A stretch of DNA of 64,000 nt from the NCBI GenBank assembly GCA_029266945.1, contig JARIED010000028.1, positions 1 to 64,000 on the forward strand. Reading direction: 5' to 3'. Origin of the DNA: Slackia sp. Its GTDB lineage: Bacteria > Actinomycetota > Coriobacteriia > Coriobacteriales > Eggerthellaceae. The position numbers and the translations under genes are program-made. Below, piece by piece: positions 25,501-32,766 of this stretch (positions are counted from its first letter, which is position 1; each line of letters starts with the position of its first letter). A model generated the notes under the pieces. The model made no database searches and was not told where the DNA came from. It saw nothing but the letters and a program-made list of their open reading frames with translations.

Positions 25501-26171
25501 GGGATGCGTTGAACGACGACCTCTCCCACGATACCGATAAGGCGACCGATTTCGGTGCCGCGTTTCATCTGTGCGCCCAGTGGGCGATCAAAGAGCGAGA
25601 TGCACCGCATGGCGCGCTTGTCATGCCCCCGTATGAGCGCGTGCGCTCTATCGCGCTCGGCTGCGGTCTTCGCGATGCGTCGCTGCCGCGGCTCGAAGCA
25701 GCGCTTGAACGCTGGTTTGCAAGCGATGTCGCACGGATGTGCGAAAGCGCCGATGACATGCACGCCGAGCTTCCCTTCTTCGTGTCGCTCGACGAGGAAT
25801 CGTCCTGCGATGAAGAGTGCCGCGCTATCCGCTATCTCGAAGGCTCGATCGACTTGTTCGCGTCGTGGAGGGGCGCGGAAGGGGAGAAGCGCCGTGCGTT
25901 GATCGTCGATTACAAGACTGGCGGATCCGACGACGAGACCGATGAGACCCTGCATGCGAAGCATCTGCTGCAGGCGAGCTGCTACTCGTATGTGGCCCTT
26001 ATGCGCGGCTTCGACGCGGTCGAGACGATTTTCGTGCGTGTGGAGCGCGCCGACGCTCGCCGCTGCGACCAGCCATGCGTCGTGCGTTATTTCTTCGATA
26101 CGGCCGACCAAGATTCGCTTCGTTCGCGCATCGATGAGGCATGCGCGCTCCTGGCGAAGCGGCGTGCGTAG
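22536..26171 (+). CDS. addA: AddA-like UvrD/Rep helicase-nuclease subunit
   Basis: A 1211-residue SF1A helicase fused to a RecB-family nuclease. Helicase motifs in order: I S-A-G-A-G-S-G-K-T (about 25-33), II V-D-E-F-Q-D-T-D, III G-D-A-Q-Q-S-I-Y-R-F-R-G-A, V V-H-A-S-K-G-L-E-F and VI V-A-L-T-R-A-K-E. The C-terminal nuclease has F-G-A-A-F-H (about 1007-1012), E-G-S-I-D and I-V-D-Y-K-T-G. With AddB it resects double-strand breaks to Chi-like sites for RecA loading. Its start is 4 nt after the addB stop, with GAAGGGG as ribosome binding site, so the two are translated together. Confidence 0.93.
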   Translation: MNLNRFKPGQLKCVTTLDAPLVVSAGAGSGKTFTLTQRIAWALLPGSAPDGGAFLDGIEQVMAITFTEKAAGEIKSRVKATLRAEGMADEALKVDDAWISTIHGMCSRILRTHAVELGIDPAFSVLDPAHADDMLRMSVQKALSSENEFVSPRGFNALFSEYAARSTGPRSSDSVEDMVLSLVRVASANPEGCGCFRKPPSCRSVLQLLCAMVELIEEARDVALSQKASASRDAWLQSADEFLEKASGSAPGDAARLLSFFNTCPWPSGRFGSPEYKALAKDLQASCALIIQEARCLIAEPLLDELIELASTVYESYARKKHDLGLLDNDDLLIKASQALACHPDIAAEYENKFRIIMVDEFQDTDQLQVDMIKRMAGSGACRLCTVGDAQQSIYRFRGADVQVYKNHLASVAESNSDGLIELPDNFRSHGDVLKFVDCVFEQPNVFGKEFMSLRPSRDEKSVKRPFLGGPGRVDVLLSTYPARKGISRSGMALFEARRIARRFAELREAGHEAGDMVVLLGRMTNAGVYARALREEGFACVIAGGSIFSSAPEVRIMQRLAEVIANPHATSALFEVLSSEMFALSADDFVALSTYCDETTGVLRRRGLDKGFEAMAESAREQDGAVSPQLAHAAGIVDRNACDAGVKRVSSIMEDVVVDSGWISRLEKRGAEGQSVAANVLKAIRIVEGIEASGVTGPSSVAKEMASHIAIAKEPPGALSAKGGDFVRIMTVHASKGLEFPIVGLAEMGAGKPRPSAFSCTSLDGKAYISLLPSRSVSGLASSSPAVKAMKAEYMPCNDGRFDDVVEAVDRAETPLAQREILREHEAEQELQERRRLLYVALTRAKEALVVAMTSVRSGKSDDGSSGINADTGIYDDIRSALFGLDDFEKGKTFVDFGGSAPARVERIDVDESDFQETEQDERPAVDDRAACESVEIPCLFERTKASHVRPAGLRKDVASYSSLAQAGGGDAPAISEPFYASPDEEFWDALNDDLSHDTDKATDFGAAFHLCAQWAIKERDAPHGALVMPPYERVRSIALGCGLRDASLPRLEAALERWFASDVARMCESADDMHAELPFFVSLDEESSCDEECRAIRYLEGSIDLFASWRGAEGEKRRALIVDYKTGGSDDETDETLHAKHLLQASCYSYVALMRGFDAVETIFVRVERADARRCDQPCVVRYFFDTADQDSLRSRIDEACALLAKRRA

Positions 26172-26191
26172 AAAAATCCATTTCTTTAGCC

Positions 26192-26219
26192 TATGGGGCG
26201 GCAAGAGGGCCGCCCCATA
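26192..26219 (+). terminator. Hairpin after addA
   Basis: TATGGGGCGGC (26192-26202) pairs with 26209-26219. The stem is perfect, but only AATG follows before TTTT, so efficiency is uncertain. Confidence 0.6.
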
Positions 26220-26231
26220 ATGTTTTCTAAA

Positions 26232-26246
26232 ATGAACGTTGTTCAT
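26232..26246. promoter_or_regulatory. Perfect inverted repeat, candidate regulator site
   Basis: ATGAAC-GTT-GTTCAT (6-3-6 palindrome) ends 10 nt upstream of the -35 of the promoter at 26257-26284, the position expected for an activator or a distal operator. Confidence 0.4.
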
Positions 26247-26256
26247 GTGAAGATGG

Positions 26257-26284
26257 CTGACACAAATCGGGTGCTGTATATAAT
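26257..26284 (+). promoter_or_regulatory. Promoter immediately before a start codon (candidate leaderless transcript)
   Basis: CTGACA (26257-26262) and TATAAT (26279-26284) with 16-nt spacing. Transcription should start 6-8 nt after the -10, at or next to the ATG at 26292, and no ribosome binding site is visible before that ATG. Confidence 0.6.
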
Positions 26285-26291
26285 CGATGGC

Positions 26292-26711
26292 ATGAAGATA
26301 TCGACTGAAAAACTCCTCCTCGTCGCGGGCTTCGTCTGGATCATAGCAGGCGGCAACATCGGCAACATCGGCATCGGCGCCCTGACTCACGACCACCTGG
26401 TATGGTGGGTCTTGCTGGGAACGCTCGTCGTGTTTCTCATGTTCCACCTCTTCGTGTTCAAGAAGCTCGTGAAAAAGCACTCCGAACGCATTCGCGGCTT
26501 CGAAGAAGACAAGAAGCAGATATGGCATTTCTTCGACAAGAAAGGCTATATCATCATGGCGATCATGATGGGCGGCGGTATTGCGCTGCGCGCAAGCGGC
26601 CTTCTGCCCGAATGGTTCATCGCCTTCTTCTACACGGGCCTCGGTTTGGCGCTGACGGTCGCGGGCATCTCGTTCATCGTCTCCTATATAAGGGGTGGGC
26701 GTGAGCGCTAG
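26292..26711 (+). CDS. Small multi-pass membrane protein of unknown function
   Basis: A 139-residue protein with four predicted membrane segments (about 7-27, 37-57, 83-101 and 107-130) and a charged loop (about 58-80, K-K-L-V-K-K-H-S-E-R-I-R-G-F-E-E-D-K-K-Q) between the second and third. I do not recognise a named family. The start at 26292 begins M-K-I-S-T-E-K ahead of the first hydrophobic helix; the frame is open upstream, but that part overlaps the addA hairpin and the promoter. The 3' end overlaps a region rich in alternative starts for the next gene. Confidence 0.65.
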   Translation: MKISTEKLLLVAGFVWIIAGGNIGNIGIGALTHDHLVWWVLLGTLVVFLMFHLFVFKKLVKKHSERIRGFEEDKKQIWHFFDKKGYIIMAIMMGGGIALRASGLLPEWFIAFFYTGLGLALTVAGISFIVSYIRGGRER

Positions 26712-26943
26712 CGGACGCGTGTCCCAACGTGCGCGCAGGATCGAAAACGGTCCTGCTCCCGTCTGTCGCATCCATGCGAAACGCGGCGTCTCAGGCAAGG
26801 GTCTCGGTGCTGTTCGTGTTCGCGGCGCGGGGAAAACCGGATTATGGCGCGTGTCGGTGAAGCGCGAGCATCTTACCTATATAAGAAGGCATGCGCATAG
26901 CACGCGTTGCATCCTCCATGCTGCACCGGCGCCGCGAAAAATC

Positions 26944-27357
26944 GTGGCTCCGGCCGTACGTAAGAGCATGAAAGGCAACAAAGGCAAAGACACCAAGCCC
27001 GAGCTCATCGTCAGACAGCGCCTCCGCGCGGCGGGTCTTGGCGGATACCGTCTTCAATGGAAGGTGCCGGGAAAGCCGGACGTCGCCTATCCGGGGAAGA
27101 AGGTATGCATTTTCGTCAACGGATGCTTTTGGCATCGTTGCCCGCATTGCCATCCTTCCATGCCGAAGACCAATCTTGAGTACTGGATTCCGAAATTCGA
27201 GCGCAATGTCGAACGCGACGAGCGCAATGTCCGCTCCCTTGAAGAGCGGGGCTGGCGCGTCCATGTCATCTGGGAATGCCAATTGAAGAAAAAGACGGTT
27301 GACGAAACGTTCGACCGATTGATCCCGCTCTTGAAAGAAGAGCTCGATCGCCTCTAG
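26944..27357 (+). CDS. vsr: Very short patch repair (Vsr) endonuclease
   Basis: A Vsr-type nuclease of about 137 residues, a sequence-specific T:G mismatch endonuclease that starts repair of deaminated 5-methylcytosine. It has G-N-K-G-K-D-T-K-P-E-L-I-V-R (about 12-25), P-G-K-P-D-V with the catalytic Asp, the zinc/His motif F-V-N-G-C-F-W-H-R-C-P-H-C, and R-G-W-R-V-H-V-I-W-E-C. The GTG at 26944 gives a start close to the family N terminus; the frame is open upstream to 26695 but that sequence is not Vsr-like. A proper ribosome binding site is not obvious, so the start is uncertain. No cytosine methyltransferase gene is nearby. Confidence 0.85.
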   Translation: MAPAVRKSMKGNKGKDTKPELIVRQRLRAAGLGGYRLQWKVPGKPDVAYPGKKVCIFVNGCFWHRCPHCHPSMPKTNLEYWIPKFERNVERDERNVRSLEERGWRVHVIWECQLKKKTVDETFDRLIPLLKEELDRL

Positions 27358-27360
27358 TGG

Positions 27361-27383
27361 AAAGGCCGTGCATGCGGCCTTTT
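27361..27383 (+). terminator. Terminator after vsr
   Basis: AAAGGCCG (27361-27368) pairs with 27375-27382; TTTTC follows. The 240 nt from here to nifJ hold no recognisable gene; a GTGCGA/TCGCAC pair near 27424-27453 could form a long weak hairpin. Confidence 0.7.
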
Positions 27384-27624
27384 CGCGTTTCATGGGCTTG
27401 TCGCCGCATACGGCGCGCAATCGTGCGAATTCTTTTTCGGCGAAAGGTCGCACATGTCGGCGGATTCCAGGCCGCACCGTTTGCCGAACGCTCAACCCAC
27501 TCCAAGCGTCCCACTCGCGTAGGCTAAAGCGCTCGCGCTACCATAACGCGGTATGTTCGTTTGCACGGCGGAAAGCTCGCGATCCGGGGAAGATGGCGCA
27601 GGCTTGTTTCAAAGGAGCGTTGGT

Positions 27625-30600
27625 ATGACGAGAGAATTCAAATCGATGGACGGCAATAACGCCGCGGCGTACGTTTCCTATGCGTTCACCGAGGTTGCCG
27701 GCATCTATCCCATTACGCCTTCGAGCCCCATGGCCGACTTCGTCGACCAGTGGTCTGCACAGGGTAAGAAGAACATCTTCGGCACCACGGTGAAGGTGTG
27801 CGAGATGCAGTCCGAGGGCGGCGCCGCCGGCACCATGCACGGTTCGCTCGCCGCAGGCGCATTGACCACGTCCTACACCGCATCGCAGGGCCTTCTTCTC
27901 ATGATTCCGAACATGTACAAGATGGCCGGCGAGCTGCTCCCCGGCGTGCTTCATGTCAGCGCCCGTACTGTGGCCACCCAGGCCCTCAATATTTTCGGCG
28001 ACCATTCCGACGTCATGGCATGCCGCCAGACGGGCTTTGCGATGCTCGCCGAGGGCAACGTCCAGGAGGTCATGGATCTTTCTGCCGTCGCTCACCTTTC
28101 CGCCATTAAGGGTCGCGTGCCCTTCATCAACTTCTTCGACGGCTTCCGTACCTCGCATGAGGTCCAGAAGGTCGCCGTCTGGGATTACGACGACCTTGCC
28201 GACATGTGCGACATGGACGCCGTCCGCGATTTCCGTGCCCATGCGCTCAATCCGGAGCACCCCGCCATGCGCGGCAGCCACGAGAACGGCGACATCTTCT
28301 TCCAGCATCGCGAGGCGTGCAACGGCTACTATGACGCCCTTCCCGCGGTGGTCGAAGACTACATGCATCAGGTCAATGAGAAGCTCGGCACCAATTACGA
28401 GCTGTTCAACTACTACGGCGCGCCCGACGCCGAGCGCGTGATCGTGGCCATGGGCTCGTTCTGCGACGTGGCCGAAGAGGTCATCGACTATATGAACGCC
28501 CGTGGCGAGAAGGTCGGTCTGGTGAAGGTCCGCCTGTACCGTCCGTTCGTCACCGAGAAATTCGTCGCGGCCCTTCCCAAGACCGTGAAGAAAATCGCCG
28601 TGCTCGACCGTACCAAGGAACCCGGCTCCGTGGGCGAGCCCCTGTACCTCGACGTCATCAACGCGCTCGCCATCGAGGGCGTTTCCGGCATCACCGTGGT
28701 CGGCGGCCGCTACGGCCTGGGTTCGAAGGACACCCCGCCTTCGTCGGTCTTCGCCGTCTACACCGAGATTGCCAAGGACGACCCGAAGCGCGAGTTCACC
28801 ATCGGCATCGTCGACGACGTCACGGGCCTGTCCCTGCCTGAAGACCCCGATTGCCCGAATACGGCCGCTGCCGGCACGATCGAATGCAAGTTCTGGGGCC
28901 TCGGCGGCGACGGCACGGTCGGCGCGAACAAGAACTCGATCAAAATCATCGGCGACCACACCGACAAATACGTGCAGGCGTACTTCCAGTACGACTCCAA
29001 GAAGACGGGCGGCGTGACGATCAGCCACCTGCGCTTCGGCGACGCTCCAATCCGCAGCTCTTACTACGTCAACAAGGCCGACTTTGTGGCATGCCACAAT
29101 CCCTCGTACGTCACGAAGGATTTCCCCATGGTTTACGACGTCAAGCCCGGCGGTACGTTCATGATCAACTGCCAGTGGACGCCCGAAGAGCTTGAGCATC
29201 ATCTGAGCGCCGACGCGAAACGCTACATCGCTAAAAACGACGTCAAGCTCTACACCATCAACGCCATCGACCTCGCGATCGAAATCGGCATGGGCAAGCG
29301 CACCAACACCATCCTGCAGTCCGCGTTCTTCACGCTGACCGGCGTGCTGACCCAGGAAGACGCCATCCGCTACATGAAGGATGCCGCAACCAAGTCCTAC
29401 CTGAAGAAGGGCCAGGACGTGGTCGATACCAACCATCGTGCGATCGATGCGGGCGCCACGGCGTTCACGCGCATCGAGGTTCCCGCTAGCTGGCTCGACG
29501 CTTCCGACGAGAAGGAAGAGGCCGTCCGCGCCGGCAAGCCCGAACTCGTGAAGATGGTCACCTCCATCATGGAACCCGTCGGCCGCATGGACGGCGACAG
29601 CCTGCCCGTCTCCGCATTCGTCGACCATGTCGACGGCCAGTTCGAGCAGGGCGCATCCGCCTACGAGAAGCGCGGCATCGCCGTGTCAGTCCCGACGTGG
29701 GATGCTTCCACCTGCATCCAGTGCAACCAGTGCGCCTTCGTCTGCCCGCACGCGACCATCCGTCCGTTCGCGCTGACCGAGGAAGAGGCGGCGGCCGCTC
29801 CCGAGGCCACCACGCTTATCCCCGCCAAGGGCAAGACCGCGGCTGGCATGCAGTACACGCTCGCCATTTCACCGCTCGACTGCATGGGCTGCAACGTCTG
29901 TGTGGTCCAGTGCCCGACCAACTCGCTTTCCATGGCTCCCGCCGAGGGCGAGATGGCTCAGCAGGACGTTTTCGACTACTGCGTCGCGGAAGTCTCCGAT
30001 AAGCCTGAGATTCAGGACGCCACGGTCAAGGGCAGTCAGTTCAAGCAGCCGCTGCTCGAGTTCTCCGGCGCCTGCGCGGGTTGCGCCCAGACCGCTTATG
30101 CCCGTCTGGTCACCCAGCTGTTCGGCGACCGCATGTACATCTCCAACGCAACGGGTTGCTCGTCGATCTGGGGCGGCCCCGCCGCAACCTCTCCGTATAC
30201 GGTGAACAAGGAAGGCCGCGGTCCTGCATGGGCGAACTCCCTGTTCGAAGATAACGCCGAGCACGGCCTGGGCATGTTTTTGGGCCAGAACGCCGTGCGC
30301 GACAAGCTCGTCGTCGAAAGCGAGCAGCTGATCGCCGAGGCTGGCGACGCCGAACTCAAGGACGCCGCCGCCGCATGGGTCGAAGCACGCAACGATGCAG
30401 AGGCGAGCAAGGCCGCATCCGAGGCCTACGTCGCGGCGCTCGAGAAGGCCGTCGCCGCTCAGGACGCCACGAGCGAGCTGGCTGCATCCGTGCTGGCCGA
30501 TAAGGACTACCTCGCCAAGAAATCCGTCTGGATCTTCGGCGGCGACGGCTGGGCCTACGACATCGGCTACGGCGGCCTCGATCACGTGCTCGCGTCGGGC

Positions 30601-31173
30601 GAGGACGTCAACGTCTTCGTCTTCGACACCGAGGTCTACTCCAACACCGGCGGCCAGGCTTCCAAGGCTTCCAATATCGGCCAGGTGGCCCAGTTCGCCG
30701 CGGCGGGCAAGGACATCAAGAAGAAGAGCCTTGCCGAAATCGCCATCAGCTACGGCTACGTCTACGTGGCGCAGGTCGCCATGGGCGCCAAGCCTGCACA
30801 GACCATGAAGGCGATCGCCGAGGCCGAAGCCTATCCCGGACCGTCTCTGATCATCGGCTACTCGCCCTGCGAGATGCACTCCATCAAGGGCGGCATGGCC
30901 AATTGCATGGTCGAGATGGAGCGCGCGGTGGATTGCGGCTACTGGAACCTGTACCGTTTCAACCCCGCCGCGCCGGCAGGCAAGAAGTTCTCTCTCGATT
31001 CCAAGGAGCCCAAGGGCGGCTACCGCGAGTTCCTGATGAACGAGGCTCGTTACAGCCGTTTGACGCGCGAGTTCCCGGACCGTGCGGACGAACTCTTCGA
31101 GCAGAACGAGAAGGCCGCGATCGAGCGCTACGAGCATCTGCTCAAGCTGAAGGATGTCTACGCCGAGGCGTAG
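27625..31173 (+). CDS. nifJ: Pyruvate:ferredoxin (flavodoxin) oxidoreductase, single-chain
   Basis: A 1182-residue single-chain PFOR, converting pyruvate + CoA to acetyl-CoA + CO2 with electrons to ferredoxin. Domain order: N-terminal pyruvate-binding domain (Y-P-I-T-P-S-S-P-M, about 29-37), domain II, EKR-type linker region, an 8-Fe ferredoxin domain with C-I-Q-C-N-Q-C-A-F-V-C-P (about 697) and C-M-G-C-N-V-C-V-V-Q-C-P (about 753), then the TPP domain with C-A-G-C, G-G-D-G-W-A-Y-D-I-G-Y-G-G (about 971) and V-Y-S-N-T-G-G-Q. This is the central oxygen-sensitive enzyme of an anaerobe. The start follows AAAGGAGC; earlier in-frame ATGs lack such a site. It is transcribed alone. Confidence 0.97.
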   Translation: MTREFKSMDGNNAAAYVSYAFTEVAGIYPITPSSPMADFVDQWSAQGKKNIFGTTVKVCEMQSEGGAAGTMHGSLAAGALTTSYTASQGLLLMIPNMYKMAGELLPGVLHVSARTVATQALNIFGDHSDVMACRQTGFAMLAEGNVQEVMDLSAVAHLSAIKGRVPFINFFDGFRTSHEVQKVAVWDYDDLADMCDMDAVRDFRAHALNPEHPAMRGSHENGDIFFQHREACNGYYDALPAVVEDYMHQVNEKLGTNYELFNYYGAPDAERVIVAMGSFCDVAEEVIDYMNARGEKVGLVKVRLYRPFVTEKFVAALPKTVKKIAVLDRTKEPGSVGEPLYLDVINALAIEGVSGITVVGGRYGLGSKDTPPSSVFAVYTEIAKDDPKREFTIGIVDDVTGLSLPEDPDCPNTAAAGTIECKFWGLGGDGTVGANKNSIKIIGDHTDKYVQAYFQYDSKKTGGVTISHLRFGDAPIRSSYYVNKADFVACHNPSYVTKDFPMVYDVKPGGTFMINCQWTPEELEHHLSADAKRYIAKNDVKLYTINAIDLAIEIGMGKRTNTILQSAFFTLTGVLTQEDAIRYMKDAATKSYLKKGQDVVDTNHRAIDAGATAFTRIEVPASWLDASDEKEEAVRAGKPELVKMVTSIMEPVGRMDGDSLPVSAFVDHVDGQFEQGASAYEKRGIAVSVPTWDASTCIQCNQCAFVCPHATIRPFALTEEEAAAAPEATTLIPAKGKTAAGMQYTLAISPLDCMGCNVCVVQCPTNSLSMAPAEGEMAQQDVFDYCVAEVSDKPEIQDATVKGSQFKQPLLEFSGACAGCAQTAYARLVTQLFGDRMYISNATGCSSIWGGPAATSPYTVNKEGRGPAWANSLFEDNAEHGLGMFLGQNAVRDKLVVESEQLIAEAGDAELKDAAAAWVEARNDAEASKAASEAYVAALEKAVAAQDATSELAASVLADKDYLAKKSVWIFGGDGWAYDIGYGGLDHVLASGEDVNVFVFDTEVYSNTGGQASKASNIGQVAQFAAAGKDIKKKSLAEIAISYGYVYVAQVAMGAKPAQTMKAIAEAEAYPGPSLIIGYSPCEMHSIKGGMANCMVEMERAVDCGYWNLYRFNPAAPAGKKFSLDSKEPKGGYREFLMNEARYSRLTREFPDRADELFEQNEKAAIERYEHLLKLKDVYAEA

Positions 31174-31190
31174 GAGTTCTTCCCGGCATC

Positions 31191-31220
31191 AAAGAACCCG
31201 CTTCGGCGGGTTCTTTTTTT
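31191..31220 (+). terminator. Strong terminator after nifJ
   Basis: AAAGAACCCGC (31191-31201), a TTCG tetraloop, then the complementary arm 31206-31216 running into seven T. Confidence 0.93.
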
Positions 31221-31282
31221 CGCGTGCCGTCCGCACGGAGCGGGGAAGACCTCTCGCATACGATGGCGTGCCGTAGCCCGCA

Positions 31283-31315
31283 ACGAAAAACGCCCGCGAC
31301 GGATGTCGCGGGCGT
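31283..31315 (-). terminator. Terminator of the aminotransferase gene (minus strand)
   Basis: ACGCCCGCGAC (31290-31300) pairs with 31305-31315; on the minus strand the stem is followed by a TTTTT run. Confidence 0.82.
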
Positions 31316-31353
31316 GTGCGGGGCGAAGGGCCGTGCCGCGTTCTTCGCGGTCT

Positions 31354-32634
31354 TTAGTCGTTCAGGAGCGCCTCGACGCTTGCGAGCTTCGCGCAGCAGA
31401 CGAAGATCTCCATGGCCTGCTCGAGCTCTTCGAGCGGCGGCAGGGTGGGGGCGATGCGGATATTCGAATCGTTCGGGTCGTTTTTGCGCGGCCACGTTGC
31501 GCCCGCGCCTGTCATGGTGACGCCTGCTTCCTTGGCAAGAGCGACGGTGCGCTTCGCCGTGCCAGTCATGCCGTCGAAGCTGACGAAGTATCCGCCGTCG
31601 GGTTTGCTCCACGTGGCGCATCCTGCTTCGGCCAGGCCCTCTTCGAGCATGCGGTCGACCAGTTCGAACTTGGGACGCAGAAGCGCGGCGTGCTTGCGCA
31701 TGTGTTCGGCCACGCCTTCCGCGTCGCGCAGGAAGCGGACGTGGCGAAGCTGGTTGAGCTTGTCGTAGCCGACGGTCTGGATGCCCACGCGTGCCTTGAT
31801 TTCGGCGACGTTGGCGGCGCTGGCGGCCACGGCGGCGATGCCTGCGCCCGGGAAGGTCACCTTCGAAGTGCTTGCGAACTTGAAATACCTGTCAGGGTTG
31901 CCTGCGGCGTCGCACGCTTGCGCGATGTCGGCGACATGGGCGGCGCGTTCTTCGTAGAGATGGTGCACACAATAGGCGTTGTCCCAGAAGATGCGGAAAT
32001 CGTCTGCCGCACACGGCATGGATGCCAGGCGACGGACGGTTTCGTCGCTGTAGACGGCGCCGCTCGGGTTGGAGTACTGGGGCACGCACCAAATGCCCTT
32101 GATCGCGGGGTCGGCGGCCGCGAGGCGCTCGACCTCGTCCATGTCGGGGCCGTCCGGGCCCAGGGCCACGGGAATCATCTCGATGCCGTAGGATTCGGTG
32201 ATGGCGAAATGGCGGTCGTAGCCTGGAACGGGGCATAGCCATTTGACGTCGTCGAGGTCTTTCCACGGCGTGTTGCCGAGGTATCCGTGCATCATGCCCT
32301 GCGTCACGAGGTCGAACATGATGTTGAGGCTCGAATTGCCGAACACGCACACCGTGGCGAGATCGTGGTCCATGATCTGCCCCATGAGCGCTTTGGCTTC
32401 GGCGATGCCGTCCATGACGCCGTAGTTGCGGCAGTCGGTGCCGTCCTGCGCCATCAGTTCGGAAGCCGCATCCACGACGTCGAGCAGCGGCAGGCTCAGC
32501 TCGAGCTGGGCGGCGGAGGGCTTTCCTCGCGCCATATTAAGAGAAAGGTCTTTCGCACAGTGGTCGGCATACTCGCGTTCGAGGGCGCGCCGGAGCTCTT
32601 TGAGCTGCGTCCTGTCAAGGTCGGCGTACGACAT
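31354..32634 (-). CDS. Class I PLP aminotransferase, MocR-like aspartate aminotransferase type
   Basis: A 426-residue fold-type I aminotransferase of the group typified by actinobacterial AspT (Aminotran_MocR-like), distinct from E. coli AspC. Seen are N-M-A-R-G-K-P near the N terminus, V-F-G-N-S-S-L-N for cofactor phosphate binding, V-P-Q-Y-S-N-P-S-G, W-D-N-A-Y (PLP-binding Asp/Tyr) and the lysine motif F-A-S-T-S-K-V-T-F-P-G-A-G (about 255). The C-terminal N-I-R-I-A-P substrate arginine is present. Aspartate/2-oxoglutarate is the probable pair, but related enzymes act on other amino acids. The start follows AAAGGAGGAG. It is monocistronic and divergent from putP. Confidence 0.86.
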   Translation of the reverse strand: MSYADLDRTQLKELRRALEREYADHCAKDLSLNMARGKPSAAQLELSLPLLDVVDAASELMAQDGTDCRNYGVMDGIAEAKALMGQIMDHDLATVCVFGNSSLNIMFDLVTQGMMHGYLGNTPWKDLDDVKWLCPVPGYDRHFAITESYGIEMIPVALGPDGPDMDEVERLAAADPAIKGIWCVPQYSNPSGAVYSDETVRRLASMPCAADDFRIFWDNAYCVHHLYEERAAHVADIAQACDAAGNPDRYFKFASTSKVTFPGAGIAAVAASAANVAEIKARVGIQTVGYDKLNQLRHVRFLRDAEGVAEHMRKHAALLRPKFELVDRMLEEGLAEAGCATWSKPDGGYFVSFDGMTGTAKRTVALAKEAGVTMTGAGATWPRKNDPNDSNIRIAPTLPPLEELEQAMEIFVCCAKLASVEALLND

Positions 32635-32766
32635 TCGTCTCCTCCTTTAGATTCGTTTGCCGTTCGGGGGAGGCGCTTTAGCATCATAAAGCACCTCGTG
32701 TCTTCGCGGCCTTACTTTACCGTATAATTGGCAATTGCTTTTGTTCTAATCATGAGAGGAGGGACG

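Noticed and set aside
22443-26798. Very long minus-strand open frame (about 1450 codons) antisense to addA
   Set aside because: It is a mirror effect of G/C-rich third codon positions in addA; the translation is rich in Arg/His/Gly/Asp without any domain, and no ribosome binding site is present.
30340-30510. Ala-rich segment in PFOR as an insertion
   Set aside because: A helical, Ala/Glu-rich stretch of this kind is normal between the Fe-S and TPP parts of single-chain PFOR enzymes.
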